DNA from: JAOAFT01 sp035390885
GTDB lineage: Bacteria; Bacteroidota; Ignavibacteria; UBA10030
Length of the DNA stretch: 64,000 nt
Reading direction: 5' to 3'
NCBI GenBank assembly: GCA_035390885.1
Contig: DAOOUW010000003.1
Span: 15,197 to 79,196, forward strand
Made by a program: the position numbers and the translations under genes. Below, piece by piece: positions 36,095 to 45,669 of this stretch (the first letter of the stretch is position 1; the number at the start of each line of letters is the position of its first letter). The notes below the pieces were generated by a model. It saw only the letters and a program-made list of their open reading frames with translations, ran no database searches and was not told the DNA's origin.

Positions 36095-37285
36095 TTAGCT
36101 ATTCGTTTTCTGTTTCTTGAGCAATAAGGGAACATCCTCTGCTGGAAATGAAAAATCAGGATAAATGTAACGTTCATCGAGCATCGATGATGAACCGTCA
36201 ATTTCTTCGAATGCAGTATAAGTAGAAAGATCGCCAACATCCATAATACGAGCAATCCTGCGATATGAATCTGAAACTCCCTGTTGCGCTATCTCGACAT
36301 TTATGCCAACGTCGACTCGAACTGGAACGGTGATGCCCTTCGGCATAAAGAGAGCATTTCGGATAAGCACATCAAATCCATACTGGGTGTTGAATGGAAT
36401 TTTTTCGTAAATCTCTAACGGCGCTTGTTGATATGCTCCAGTTGCAATAGCATAGAGACCGGTAAGAATACTTACCGCGTTAAGTTTCCTGATGGCGAAT
36501 TTATCAGGATCGCCTTTCCATCCTCCTGATTCAACAAGAACAGTACTCGTCCCCCAACGTTGAATACTATCTCCGAAGGCTCGCGGTTCGTAGGTGTCGT
36601 CCCATCGAGCAATGGAATGAGGAGCAAACGTACCAACAATAGTTGCCAGCAATGAAGCAAGATGTTTTGCGCGAATCCTCACTTCGTTATCAGAACGCCG
36701 CTCATTGATGGCGGGTGCAAGAAAGGCGAAAGCTGCAATCTTTTTTGTATTGCCTACAGTTAGGCGCGGATCCTGATCGTGTAGATTGAAGCCAAACATC
36801 GGTTCGATTTCATCTCTGACTCGTTTGAGAATCCGAGCTTCCGGTGTTTGCAATGCAAGCGCATCGCGATTCATATCAATGTGATACGCTGTCCTTCGTG
36901 TAAATCGTTCTGCGCCATCGGGATTGAGCATCGGAATCATAGAGAGCGATAGCTTTTCCAAAATCAACTTTGCAACAGGATGTTCAGCGTGTTGATGAAA
37001 CCAACCCAAAATATCTACCAAAGCCATTGTTGCTGTTGGTTCATCTCCATGCATCTGAGACCACAGCAGTACTTTGGTTGCTCCATTACCAAGCGAGTAA
37101 CAATGGATTGTACGACCTTCTGCAGATGCGCCAACAATTTTTTTAGATAAAAAATTAGAACCATCATACTGTTGAAGCCAGCCGAGCATATCGCTTTGAG
37201 TAAAGCGAGATGTTGTAATCGAATGGTTCGAATAGGATTCGTATGTATCAAAAAGTTCGTGAGCAAATTTGAGCAATTCTTCCAT
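36095..37285 (-). CDS. M14-family zinc carboxypeptidase-like protein
   Basis: A 396-residue protein with the M14 metal and catalytic pattern: QMHGDEPT (zinc His and Glu) near residue 78, LNPDGAERFTRR, HIDMNRD (substrate Asn-Arg), NLHDQDP (third zinc ligand) near 168, and VLVESGG (catalytic Glu) near 250. No signal peptide is seen, so it is probably cytoplasmic, where such enzymes trim peptides or modified amino acids. The C-terminal 130 residues are an extra domain of unknown role. It probably shares a transcript with the lactate dehydrogenase gene and is divergent from the ECF sigma gene at 37438. Confidence 0.82.
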   Translation of the reverse strand: MEELLKFAHELFDTYESYSNHSITTSRFTQSDMLGWLQQYDGSNFLSKKIVGASAEGRTIHCYSLGNGATKVLLWSQMHGDEPTATMALVDILGWFHQHAEHPVAKLILEKLSLSMIPMLNPDGAERFTRRTAYHIDMNRDALALQTPEARILKRVRDEIEPMFGFNLHDQDPRLTVGNTKKIAAFAFLAPAINERRSDNEVRIRAKHLASLLATIVGTFAPHSIARWDDTYEPRAFGDSIQRWGTSTVLVESGGWKGDPDKFAIRKLNAVSILTGLYAIATGAYQQAPLEIYEKIPFNTQYGFDVLIRNALFMPKGITVPVRVDVGINVEIAQQGVSDSYRRIARIMDVGDLSTYTAFEEIDGSSSMLDERYIYPDFSFPAEDVPLLLKKQKTNS

Positions 37286-37437
37286 AAGCGTCTTTCATTG
37301 AATGTTTGAATTTCGATGATGTAAGATACAAGAAACTTCTTTCTTAAACATCATTGGTAGGAATTTTTCGCCGCGCTGGTTTCTTGCTCCTATCAGTAAA
37401 TTTCACTACCATTTCCAAAAGTATAAATCAAATTGTT

Positions 37438-38103
37438 ATGACAAAACAACAGAAATCACATCGTCAACAAACATCGAAGCCGCCAAACGTATCTCTATCG
37501 TTTGATGAAAGTCAGAAGTCAGAAAATCGGCGTGAGGAAATTCGGCTTGTAAGGCTTGCTAAGCAAGGGAATCAGAATGCATTCAAGGAACTGAGACTTA
37601 AGTATCACGGAGCGCTCACGCATTTTGTCGCACGGCTTGTGAACAGAAGGGAAGAAGTTGACGATTTAGTACAGGAGGCTTTCATTAAAGCGTTCACATC
37701 CATTCAGAATTACAACGAGGAATTCGCATTCTCGACTTGGCTTTTTAAGATTGCTGCAAACAATTCCATCGACTACTTGCGAAAGAAGAAACTCCACACA
37801 TTTTCCATCAATACGCCATTTGAAACAGAAGATGAAGAATATACATTCGAGCTTCCCGATACCGACTTAAGGCCGGACCAACTTCTCATTTCGAATCAAC
37901 GTTCGAAAATGCTCGAAGAAGCAATGGAATCTCTCCCGCCGAAGTATCGGCAGGTTATTTACATGCGTCATGTGGAGGAAATGGAATATTCAGAAATTGC
38001 AAAGGCTCTCGATGAACCACTGGGAACGGTAAAAGCCCACATCTTTCGTGCGCGTGAAATGCTCTACAAACAACTCAAGCATAAAATACGTCATTATGAA
38101 TGA
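37438..38103 (+). CDS. ECF-family RNA polymerase sigma factor
   Basis: A 221-residue sigma factor. Region 2 (about residues 40-110) has NRREEVDDLVQEAFIKAF and FAFSTWLFKIAANNSIDYLR; region 4 (about 155-215) has LPPKYRQVIYMRHVEEMEYS and EPLGTVKAHIFRAREML. I chose the ATG at 37438 (MTKQQKSHRQQ) because the first 40 residues are then a short charged tail, as usual; an ATG at 37354 is less likely. No anti-sigma gene is adjacent. The next gene, 56 bases away, encodes an exported beta-helix-like protein and may be linked functionally. Confidence 0.88.
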   Translation: MTKQQKSHRQQTSKPPNVSLSFDESQKSENRREEIRLVRLAKQGNQNAFKELRLKYHGALTHFVARLVNRREEVDDLVQEAFIKAFTSIQNYNEEFAFSTWLFKIAANNSIDYLRKKKLHTFSINTPFETEDEEYTFELPDTDLRPDQLLISNQRSKMLEEAMESLPPKYRQVIYMRHVEEMEYSEIAKALDEPLGTVKAHIFRAREMLYKQLKHKIRHYE

Positions 38104-38159
38104 AACTTTTCACTTCCTCAATCGTAAGCAAAAAGTAAGCAAAGAATCCTCGACACAAT

Positions 38160-39017
38160 ATGAAACAGATATTTACTATACTTATACTCATCATTCTTAA
38201 CGGCGCAAATGTTTTTGCACTTGTAGAAACACGGCATAGAGAGTACCCTTTTTCGAAAGAGAAACGTCTTCGCATCGAGCTCGAAGTCGCGGTTGGCGAG
38301 TTGTACATCAAATCTGGTCCCAGCGAAAAGATCGCTGTCATTGATTATGAAGAATCCGCCGAACTCTCTCAGAAATTGAGCATGACGTATTCGTTAGATG
38401 GCACAACAGGAGTTTTAAGAATCAAATTGAAGGATGAAATGAAACTCTTTAAGAATGACTCGAAAAAGAAGAAGGACTATCGGCGGCTAACCCTCAACAT
38501 TGCTGAATCGATTCCAGTAGAAATGAAAATTGAGATAGGCGCTGGAGAGTGCAATATCGATCTTTCAAAACTATATATTAAATCTCTGGAGCTTTCCGTT
38601 GGTGCAAGTAATGTTGAGCTGTATACCTCGACGCCGAACAAAATTTTCGCAGAGAACATTACTATTGAATGCGGCGTTGGAAAATTTGTTGGGAAACATC
38701 TTGCAAATCTTAATTTTAGAACGCTCGATTTTCAGGGCGGCGTCGGTTCATATTCTTTGGAGTTTGACGGTACGCTCCGTCAATCCGGCGATGTTTCTGT
38801 TGAAGTCGGCGTTGGTTCAGTATCACTGCTATTTCCACCCTCCATTCCTGTAAAAATATATTGCGAAGACCATTGGCTTTCCAGCGCTCACGTTGATGGA
38901 AACTTTGACAAACCCTCCTCAGGCATTTTTTTGACGCGAAACTTAAATTATTCCGAGCCCTTTATTACTGTACGAGTGCAATCTGGCATTGGCAGTGTGC
39001 AGATCCGGCAAAAGTAG
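38160..39017 (+). CDS. Exported protein with toast-rack/DUF4097-like repeats
   Basis: A 285-residue protein with a signal peptide (MKQIFTILILIILNGANVFA). The body repeats short strands such as LELSVGASNVELY, ITIECGVGKF, LDFQGGVGSYSLEF and VSVEVGVGSVSLLF, each with a glycine turn. This is the repeated 'xVGxGxxxxxL' pattern seen in envelope-stress proteins of the LiaF/DUF4097 (toast-rack) kind. It follows the ECF sigma gene on the same strand, so it may be controlled by it. It has no membrane anchor beyond the signal peptide. Confidence 0.7.
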   Translation: MKQIFTILILIILNGANVFALVETRHREYPFSKEKRLRIELEVAVGELYIKSGPSEKIAVIDYEESAELSQKLSMTYSLDGTTGVLRIKLKDEMKLFKNDSKKKKDYRRLTLNIAESIPVEMKIEIGAGECNIDLSKLYIKSLELSVGASNVELYTSTPNKIFAENITIECGVGKFVGKHLANLNFRTLDFQGGVGSYSLEFDGTLRQSGDVSVEVGVGSVSLLFPPSIPVKIYCEDHWLSSAHVDGNFDKPSSGIFLTRNLNYSEPFITVRVQSGIGSVQIRQK

Positions 39018-39293
39018 CAGGCTTGGTTTTTAGCGCTTTCCACCCCTTTCTTTCAGAAATGACTTTGCTTTCACACATTCCATGACGTAATGAACAGCGC
39101 TTAAGTTAATCTATTCCATCTAAGGATATTCAAGCGGTTTCCGAACACTTGAGTATTCATCTCCGTATGTAGAAAAAATTTAATTTATCTAAGTAAATTT
39201 TCCTCCTTGATATTATTGCTTCTACAGCAGTGTTTTTCTAAATTCCAAACAACGTGGATCAGTTATATTAAGTAAATTATGTTGAGGCGAAGT
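39018..39293. other. Intergenic interval before the TPR gene
   Basis: About 275 bases, AT-rich. No repeat copy, hairpin with a U-run or credible ORF was seen. It presumably holds the promoter for the TPR and receiver-fusion genes. Confidence 0.5.
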
Positions 39294-41210
39294 ATGAAAT
39301 TCAAATGTGTATGCGTGGGGTTGCTCGCCCTTTGTTTTTCAAATGCTATTTCACAAGTTCCATCGGCGCAATTAACGATAAAAGAAAAATCAGGATTTTT
39401 AGGAATGGGAGGACCTCGCGTTGTTCACATACAACTTTCCTCTCAAGAACCACAAGCTCCAATTACTTCTGACAATGTCAATAGCGGCGCATATTACTAT
39501 TTCTTTGTAACTCCTTTTGGCGATTGGAAGTTAGATGAAGCATTCCTTACAGAAGAGCTCTCGAAAGTTTCAATATATCAGGATGGAAAAGTATTTCCAA
39601 TCGAGTGGAAAAGTTCACTCCTTACAATCGGAAACGGCGCTGCGTTGCTTGGATTTTCTAAATCGCTAAAAATCCATCAAGTATTCCTTTTTCAATGCAC
39701 ACTTATCGAAAAAGTAAATCAAGTTGAATTTACCGTGCCGCAGGAATATTGGCCCGGATACTCGATCCTTATATCTAATCTGGACAGAGCTCGGAACGAG
39801 GAACAAGCATCGAGGTATCGGGAAGCAATTTGGTACTACGATCAAATTGTCTCCAACCAATCATTTAATATTTTCCCGCAGTATGATAGTATCAAAACGC
39901 TGCGAGTTTCGGCTTTTGAAAAAATCCACGATGGAGTATGGAGTTCTTTTCAATCTCTCATGCAATCCGAAAATATTACGGGAAACTATAAGAACGTCAT
40001 CAGTCAACTTGATAATTACAAACCATCATTGCAGTATATTCTTGACTCTCTCCCGAGGCCGCAATGGAATATCAGCTCATTAGATCCACCTGTTGTTCCT
40101 GTTCTCTCGAAAGCTCGAGAATCGTTAATACAAATTTCAACGGTGCGAGATTCACTTCAACATGTTTGGGATGAAGAGACAATACGTTGGATTCTCAATA
40201 GCTCATCTTTAGGAAAAAATGGGTATCTCTATCAGTATATCATTGAAACGTTGGCGTATGCGTTCTCTTCTCTTCCTTTTGAGGATACAACTATTACTTC
40301 GCTTCAGGTCAATATTCCGGATGAGCTTCGGCAGCGATTAGTCAAGAACAATTTGACCGAATCCTATGAGACTTTCATCAGAGTTTGCAACGAACGATTC
40401 CAGATGCACTTGCCAATCTTTCCTGTTGAGTTCCTTCCGAACCTGAGAAATGATACAGCTTCCTTCCCTCTTCCATACTATTCGATGCTAAAAGCAGTCA
40501 ATGATTACTATAGTGGAAATTGGGTGGATGCGCAAAATGAAGTTTTCACGATTTTCCGAACGTGTTACGAACAAGAACTCACAACTCGATTCGATGCATT
40601 ACGAGTTGCAATTCGAAACAGACAAACATCTCTTTCATCGGATATTCTGTCGCTCCTCAAGGAAGCTCAGCAAGCCGAGGCAAAGCGAGATGTCAACGGC
40701 GCAACAGAACGCTATCGGCAGGTTACGTTAGTTGCCCCGGACTTTGCGTATGGTTTTTTCCTCTTTGGAAAATTTTATGCACGCACCGGCGATATCAATA
40801 GAGCGATCTTTTACTTCCAGCGCGCATACGAACTCGATACGATGTACCTTTCCGCATATCGTGAGTGCTATAATAGTTATTTAAAACTTGGAAACTACAA
40901 ACCGATGATTGATGTAATGAACACCGCTCTTGCAAAAGGAAACAATTTCTGGGAAATCCATTTCAACCTTGGCATGGCATATATGGGAGATGGCGATCTG
41001 GCTAAAGCGATTCAGCACTATGAGCAAGCTTTGATGCTAAACCCCAAAAGCTACAAAGCAAATCTACAGCTTGGACTCGCCTATCAGAACGCGAAGAACT
41101 ATCAAAAAGCTCGTGAGTACTTCAACAATGCAATTGGCATCGATCCTGCTCGTCAGGAAGCGGTTGATTATTTGACAAAGCTTAACGAGCTGCAACGGAT
41201 GGGGAAATAG
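39294..41210 (+). CDS. Exported TPR-repeat protein
   Basis: A 638-residue protein with a signal peptide (MKFKCVCVGLLALCFSNAISQ). Residues 25-150 are beta-rich, 160-460 are helical without a clear family, and 470-635 carry at least four tetratricopeptide repeats. Examples are AYGFFLFGKFYARTGDINRA, WEIHFNLGMAYMGDGDLAKA and YKANLQLGLAYQNAKNYQKA. I chose the ATG at 39294 because GAGG lies eight bases upstream. TPR proteins organise complexes; the partner here may be the coiled-coil/receiver protein that starts 24 bases later on the same strand, though that one lacks a signal peptide. Confidence 0.78.
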   Translation: MKFKCVCVGLLALCFSNAISQVPSAQLTIKEKSGFLGMGGPRVVHIQLSSQEPQAPITSDNVNSGAYYYFFVTPFGDWKLDEAFLTEELSKVSIYQDGKVFPIEWKSSLLTIGNGAALLGFSKSLKIHQVFLFQCTLIEKVNQVEFTVPQEYWPGYSILISNLDRARNEEQASRYREAIWYYDQIVSNQSFNIFPQYDSIKTLRVSAFEKIHDGVWSSFQSLMQSENITGNYKNVISQLDNYKPSLQYILDSLPRPQWNISSLDPPVVPVLSKARESLIQISTVRDSLQHVWDEETIRWILNSSSLGKNGYLYQYIIETLAYAFSSLPFEDTTITSLQVNIPDELRQRLVKNNLTESYETFIRVCNERFQMHLPIFPVEFLPNLRNDTASFPLPYYSMLKAVNDYYSGNWVDAQNEVFTIFRTCYEQELTTRFDALRVAIRNRQTSLSSDILSLLKEAQQAEAKRDVNGATERYRQVTLVAPDFAYGFFLFGKFYARTGDINRAIFYFQRAYELDTMYLSAYRECYNSYLKLGNYKPMIDVMNTALAKGNNFWEIHFNLGMAYMGDGDLAKAIQHYEQALMLNPKSYKANLQLGLAYQNAKNYQKAREYFNNAIGIDPARQEAVDYLTKLNELQRMGK

Positions 41211-41234
41211 ATACAATTTATGTAAAGGAATTTT

Positions 41235-42635
41235 ATGGCTGTACAGGACCTTAGTCAGGAAGAAAAATTAAGACGTATTTCTGCTTTATTGCATCAAGTC
41301 GATGAAGATGTGAAAGCAAAGAATCTCGAGGGCGCGCTTGAAAAAATTCGCCAGGTATATGAGTTCGACATCAAAAACATCTATGCGCGAGCGTACGAAG
41401 AGCGTATTCTCGTAATGATGATGGAACGCGACCGTGAACGGGTGATGAAAGAAGCGGAACAAAAAGCGGCGGAAAAAATTGATGCGGAAGTGAAACGCCG
41501 CTTGAAAGATTTCTATCGTCAGCAGGAAGTTGACGCCGAGAAGCGACGCACTGCAGCCAGAAAAGAAGAAGTACTCGAAGAACGCGCCCGGCAAGCGTCG
41601 GTAAGCGAAGTAAAACAAGAGACAAGTAAAGATCTCTCCGCTATCGAAAAAGAAACCCTCCAGCGCATCGAGGATTTAGAGAAAAGACTTCTTGCGACAA
41701 TGGCGGCGCCAGCGCAATCCGCCTCGGTTGAGCTGTCTACAAAGAAGCTTAAAGAGGAGTATGAAGCGAAGCTCCTGGCATACAAAAAGCAGTATGAAGA
41801 AGCTGAGGCGGAACGAAAGAAAATTCAGGAAGAAGCATTTGCTCGTATGAAGGAAGAGCAACAACGCACACAGGAACAGCTCATTCAGAAATTCGAAGAA
41901 GAACGAAGACTCATCATCGAACGCGAGCGTGAAAAAGAGAAACAACACTCACTCGATGTATACAAATCGATTATGACTCTTTTGATGGAAATGCACGTTT
42001 CAGGAGATATACAATCTTCGATCCTCCAATCGCTTAAAATTTCCCTTGGCATTAGCGATACTGAACATATGACAATAGAACGAGAAGTTCAGGTTCGAGC
42101 ATACATCGAAGCGGTGCGCTTGCTCTATCAAGCTCCACAACAAACCGAGGAAGATCAACTCCATTTGAAGAATCTACGAGAACTCTTCCACATCAATGAA
42201 GATGAACATTTATCAATTGTAAAACGAATTACGAAAGAGCTTGGACTTCCAGACGAAACAGCGGTTATTATTGCCATTGATGATGATCCCGCGATTCGAA
42301 TGTACATCGATCATATTCTCAAACGCACGTACAAAACGGTTATTACAAGCGTCAATGCGGAAAGCGCTATTGTCGAAATTCAAAAAACCCCGCCATCGCT
42401 TATTATTAGCGACGTAAATCTCGGTACTGGCGTGATGAGCGGTTTTACATTTTTTGAAAAAGTTCGAAATGGAGAATATGGAGAATCTCTCAAAAATCTT
42501 CCGCTCATTCTCATTAGTTCTATGGAAGATGAATTTTTCCTCCGAAGCGCTCGTCAGTTAAAAGTCAAAACATACATTACAAAACCATTTACAAAGGAAC
42601 AGCTGGAGACGGCAGTAAAAGAAGCGCTCGCCTAA
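41235..42635 (+). CDS. Coiled-coil protein with C-terminal response-regulator receiver domain
   Basis: A 466-residue cytoplasmic protein. Residues 1-60 are helical and TPR-like; 60-250 are a long charged coiled coil full of E, K, R, Q (for example RMKEEQQRTQEQLIQKFEEE). About 250-345 are helical linkers, and 350-466 are a CheY-type receiver with IAIDDDP (acidic pair), LIISDVNLG (phospho-Asp), LISSMED and TKPF (Lys). Receivers usually sit at the N-terminus; here the output is an N-terminal coiled coil and no DNA-binding or enzymatic domain is present. It may act as a phosphorylation-controlled scaffold. No kinase is adjacent. Translation is probably coupled to the TPR gene. Confidence 0.85.
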   Translation: MAVQDLSQEEKLRRISALLHQVDEDVKAKNLEGALEKIRQVYEFDIKNIYARAYEERILVMMMERDRERVMKEAEQKAAEKIDAEVKRRLKDFYRQQEVDAEKRRTAARKEEVLEERARQASVSEVKQETSKDLSAIEKETLQRIEDLEKRLLATMAAPAQSASVELSTKKLKEEYEAKLLAYKKQYEEAEAERKKIQEEAFARMKEEQQRTQEQLIQKFEEERRLIIEREREKEKQHSLDVYKSIMTLLMEMHVSGDIQSSILQSLKISLGISDTEHMTIEREVQVRAYIEAVRLLYQAPQQTEEDQLHLKNLRELFHINEDEHLSIVKRITKELGLPDETAVIIAIDDDPAIRMYIDHILKRTYKTVITSVNAESAIVEIQKTPPSLIISDVNLGTGVMSGFTFFEKVRNGEYGESLKNLPLILISSMEDEFFLRSARQLKVKTYITKPFTKEQLETAVKEALA

Positions 42636-42667
42636 TTCTTATTTTGTTGAATAATGCCAATAGAATA

Positions 42668-42750
42668 GTGGCTTCGATATGAGCTATCGCTCACCTCAGC
42701 CGTCGTCGGGATTTCGGTTGCCGAGTAGCCGTAAGGCGTATCGAGGCAAC
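42668..42750. repeat. Dispersed repeat, copy F (inverted orientation)
   Basis: Left arm GTGGCTTCGATA, right arm TATCGAGGCAAC, inner CTCAGCCGTCGTCGG and TTCGGTTGCCGAG. A reverse-complement leader follows at about 42751-42781 (CTCTGCAAGTTTC to TTAATTTTGGG), so this copy lies opposite to B, D and G, like copy A. It sits between convergent genes. Confidence 0.75.
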
Positions 42751-42856
42751 ACTCTGCAAGTTTCAAAAACTTAATTTTGGGTAGAAGCTTTCGCTTCCCC
42801 TATTTCTTCTCTTCTACTTGTCAAAGATACCCGGAAAATTTGTTGGATTGTACGCT

Positions 42857-43405
42857 CTACCGCAATGGAATACGGTAGCGAAGCGTAACGCCCCCATTCA
42901 GTTGAGTAGAAACATCGAAGTCGTACAGCGTTGCGCCGACGTAAGCATCGACAATATTAAGGATATAGGTAAGAGCAAGGTAGAGTGTAAACTCATCTCG
43001 TTTGTCGTGGTAGTAATCGCGTGTACTCTTGTAAAAAGTATTCCCGATGTGTGAAATCGTATCCTGTTCTACGGAAAGTCGGTATTGCTCTCTGAAATCT
43101 TTATAATATGAATCTGCTTTGTGATACTGCGAGTAAAAGAAAGCGCCGCATCCCCAGATAATTGGAATCGTATAATATCGCTTTGCATATACCTGACCGG
43201 CTCCCGGAAGAGCGGCGGAAAGCGCAATTGCAAGCTTACCGGATTTCGGTTGACGAAGAACAGGCGAAACTTGTTGCGGCTGTGTTGCTTTGATTGAGTC
43301 CGAAACGATTTCTAAATGATAAATTGCATCCTGACTCAAGAGAGAGGATGAAAATTCAAAGCACAAAATGGCAAAAAGAATTGTGTATCGTAGTAAGCGC
43401 TTCAC
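42857..43405 (-). CDS. DUF5683-family membrane-associated protein
   Basis: A 182-residue protein with a signal peptide or anchor (residues 1-24) and the family pattern LSAALPGAGQVYAKRYYTIP near residue 63, followed by a hydrophobic stretch (IIWGCGAFFYSQYHKADSYY) and LYLALTYILNIVDAYVGATL. DUF5683 proteins are common in Bacteroidota and often lie beside parAB; their role is not known. It starts two bases after the ridA stop and ends the parA-parB-ridA-DUF5683 operon. Confidence 0.82.
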   Translation of the reverse strand: MKRLLRYTILFAILCFEFSSSLLSQDAIYHLEIVSDSIKATQPQQVSPVLRQPKSGKLAIALSAALPGAGQVYAKRYYTIPIIWGCGAFFYSQYHKADSYYKDFREQYRLSVEQDTISHIGNTFYKSTRDYYHDKRDEFTLYLALTYILNIVDAYVGATLYDFDVSTQLNGGVTLRYRIPLR

Positions 43406-43407
43406 GA

Positions 43408-43794
43408 TTATTCAACAATTGCTACAACTTCTATTTCAACGAGCGCATCTTTTGGAAGACGAGAGACCTCAACCGTCGAGCGAGCTGGCGCTAACGTATC
43501 GAAGTATTTTGCATACACTTCGTTCATCGCTGCAAAATCATTCATATCTTGTAAGAAAACAGTTGTTTTGATAACATTTTTGAACGACGATCCTCCAGCC
43601 GCTAGAATTTCTCCAAGATTGTGGAGCGCCTGTTCTGTTTGTTCTTTAATTGTAGAGCCAACGATCGTGTTTGTTTGCGGATGAAGCGGAATTTGACCTG
43701 CAGTGTACAGAAACTTATTATCAACAAGAATAGCCTGTGAATATGGACCTACCGCGGGCGGTGCATTCGGTGTAAAGATAACTCTAAGCGACAT
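43408..43794 (-). CDS. ridA: RidA-family enamine/imine deaminase
   Basis: A 128-residue protein, the normal length for RidA/YjgF. It has TPNAPPAVGPYSQAILV at the start, LYTAGQIPLHP, EQTEQALHNLGEIL, and the catalytic arginine region PARSTVEVSRLPKDALVEIE at the C-terminus. It hydrolyses reactive enamines from PLP enzymes. The ATG at 43794 gives the family length; an upstream ATG would read back into the parB gene. It follows parB by 40 bases. Confidence 0.92.
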   Translation of the reverse strand: MSLRVIFTPNAPPAVGPYSQAILVDNKFLYTAGQIPLHPQTNTIVGSTIKEQTEQALHNLGEILAAGGSSFKNVIKTTVFLQDMNDFAAMNEVYAKYFDTLAPARSTVEVSRLPKDALVEIEVVAIVE

Positions 43795-43834
43795 TCTGTT
43801 TTTTATCCTCTTAAGGTTGAGATCATTATCTTTT

Positions 43835-44755
43835 TTATTGGCGTTTGTTCCCTGCAGAAAATAATTCAAAGAGTCGTTCAAAATCATCGAGCGAATAGAA
43901 TTCGATAATGATCTCGCCTTTTCCATCGCCTTTGTTTTGAACGCGAACTTTTGTTCCTAGAAGCTCTCGAAGTTGTCCTTCAAGGTGCTCTAACTCTCCG
44001 CCATTTTCTGTTCGATGAGCCTGCGAACCACTCTTTGCGTTATGCTTTCCAATATTTCGTACAAGATCTTCAACTTTACGGACCGAGAGCCCTTCCGCTA
44101 CAATTTTTTCATAAAGACGAAGTTGAGTCCGTTCGTTTGGAAGATTGATAAGAGCGCGAGCATGTCCAGTTGTAATTTTATTTTTACGAAGCCCTTCCTG
44201 AATTTTCTGCGGAAGCTTCAATAAGCGAAGAAAATTCGTTACTGTTGTCCGATCTTTCCCAACGCGTTTCGCAATTTCATCCTGCGATAAGTGGCACTCA
44301 TCAATGAGACGTTGGTATGCAACGGCGATTTCCATCGGATTGAGTAACTCTCGCTGAATATTTTCCACGAGAGCAAGTTCCAGCATTTCCTCGTCTGTTG
44401 CTATGTTGATGATATATGCCGGAATAGCTTTTAGACGAGCCATCTGTGCAGCGCGAAGTCGTCGTTCGCCCGATATCAACTGATAGCCGCTGCTTATTCG
44501 GCGCACGGTTACAGGTTGAATAATTCCTTTCTCTCGTATTGAATTTGCTAATTCTTCCAGCGATGACTGGTCAAAATCTGTTCGGGGTTGAAATGGATTC
44601 GGCTGAATTCTCTCGAGTTCGATTGTTGCGATAATACCATTCTCACCCGTATCTCGCTTCAGAGTGGAATCATGGATATTGATTTCTGGAAGCTGTGATT
44701 TGGGAATGAGAGCATCGAGCCCGCGACCTAAAACTGATTTCTTTGGCACATTCAT
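43835..44755 (-). CDS. parB: ParB chromosome-partitioning protein
   Basis: A 306-residue CTPase and centromere binder. The N-terminus carries the ParA-stimulating tail (KKSVLGRGLDALIP). The ParB domain holds IQPNPFQPRTDF, the CTP-binding box GERRLRAAQ and ENIQRELLNPMEIA. The helix-turn-helix (SQDEIAKRVGKDRTTVTNFL) and dimerisation tail follow. It begins five bases after parA. I found no perfect parS site in this window. Confidence 0.93.
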   Translation of the reverse strand: MNVPKKSVLGRGLDALIPKSQLPEINIHDSTLKRDTGENGIIATIELERIQPNPFQPRTDFDQSSLEELANSIREKGIIQPVTVRRISSGYQLISGERRLRAAQMARLKAIPAYIINIATDEEMLELALVENIQRELLNPMEIAVAYQRLIDECHLSQDEIAKRVGKDRTTVTNFLRLLKLPQKIQEGLRKNKITTGHARALINLPNERTQLRLYEKIVAEGLSVRKVEDLVRNIGKHNAKSGSQAHRTENGGELEHLEGQLRELLGTKVRVQNKGDGKGEIIIEFYSLDDFERLFELFSAGNKRQ

Positions 44756-44760
44756 AGCTG

Positions 44761-45579
44761 TTATTGAACCCTCTCATGAATTACTGAATCGAGGGCAAAG
44801 AATTTATTATTCGCTAAAACTTCTTTTGCCAGCTCCATATAGTGGCGTGTTCCAGTGCAAATTGCATCGTAGAGAATAATCGGCTTCCCAAAACTTGGCG
44901 CTTCGCTCAGTCTAATGTTGCGCGAAATAATCGTATTGAAAACTTTTTTCCCAAAGTACCGCTTCACTTCATCAACAATTTGATTGGAGAGCCGCAGCCG
45001 TGAGTCGTACATTGTCAAAAGAACGCCTTCGATATCAAGATTCGGATTTAATTCTCGCTTCACCATATTGATTGTATTGAATAATTGTCCCAGCCCTTCC
45101 AGTGCAAAGTATTCGCACTGGACAGGAATTAAAACAGAATCTGCCGCGGTGAGCGCATTGAGCGTAAGCAATCCAAGCGATGGTGGACAATCAATAATAA
45201 TAAAGTCGAAACGATCGCGAATCTCGCGTAGCGCCGTTGAAAGAAGTTGTTCGCGTGAATCTTTCTCAACTAATTCAACTTCCGCTCCAACTAGATTGAT
45301 GTTTGCAGGAATAAGAGAAAGGAACGGCATTTGTGTTGGCTGAATTGCCTCCGATGCCGTGATGTCGCCAATGAGTACCTCGTACATTGTTTTACCTTTT
45401 GGTCCCACCGAACCAACTCCACTTGTCGTATTTGCCTGCGGATCATTATCAACAAGCAGAACTTGCTTTTCCGCAGCAGCAAGCGATGCGGCTAAATTAA
45501 TTGCGGTTGTTGTTTTTCCAACTCCGCCTTTCTGGTTTGCAATGACGATTGTCTTTCCCACGTTTTTTATAGTATCCAT
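44761..45579 (-). CDS. parA: ParA chromosome-partitioning ATPase
   Basis: A 272-residue deviant-Walker ATPase: KGGVGKTTTAINLAASLA (P-loop), VDNDPQANTTSG (A'), IDCPPSLGLLTLNAL (Walker B) and the C-terminal DNA-binding arginine region. It organises origin segregation with ParB. It is the first gene of its operon and is divergent from the 2H phosphoesterase gene. Confidence 0.93.
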   Translation of the reverse strand: MDTIKNVGKTIVIANQKGGVGKTTTAINLAASLAAAEKQVLLVDNDPQANTTSGVGSVGPKGKTMYEVLIGDITASEAIQPTQMPFLSLIPANINLVGAEVELVEKDSREQLLSTALREIRDRFDFIIIDCPPSLGLLTLNALTAADSVLIPVQCEYFALEGLGQLFNTINMVKRELNPNLDIEGVLLTMYDSRLRLSNQIVDEVKRYFGKKVFNTIISRNIRLSEAPSFGKPIILYDAICTGTRHYMELAKEVLANNKFFALDSVIHERVQ

Positions 45580-45669
45580 TTTTGAAAAATATACCGCTTT
45601 TTCTATAGCTGTGCAATTCTATTTTTTATTCGCTTGAATGTTGCGGCGACTTTTGTTAATTACTATTCG

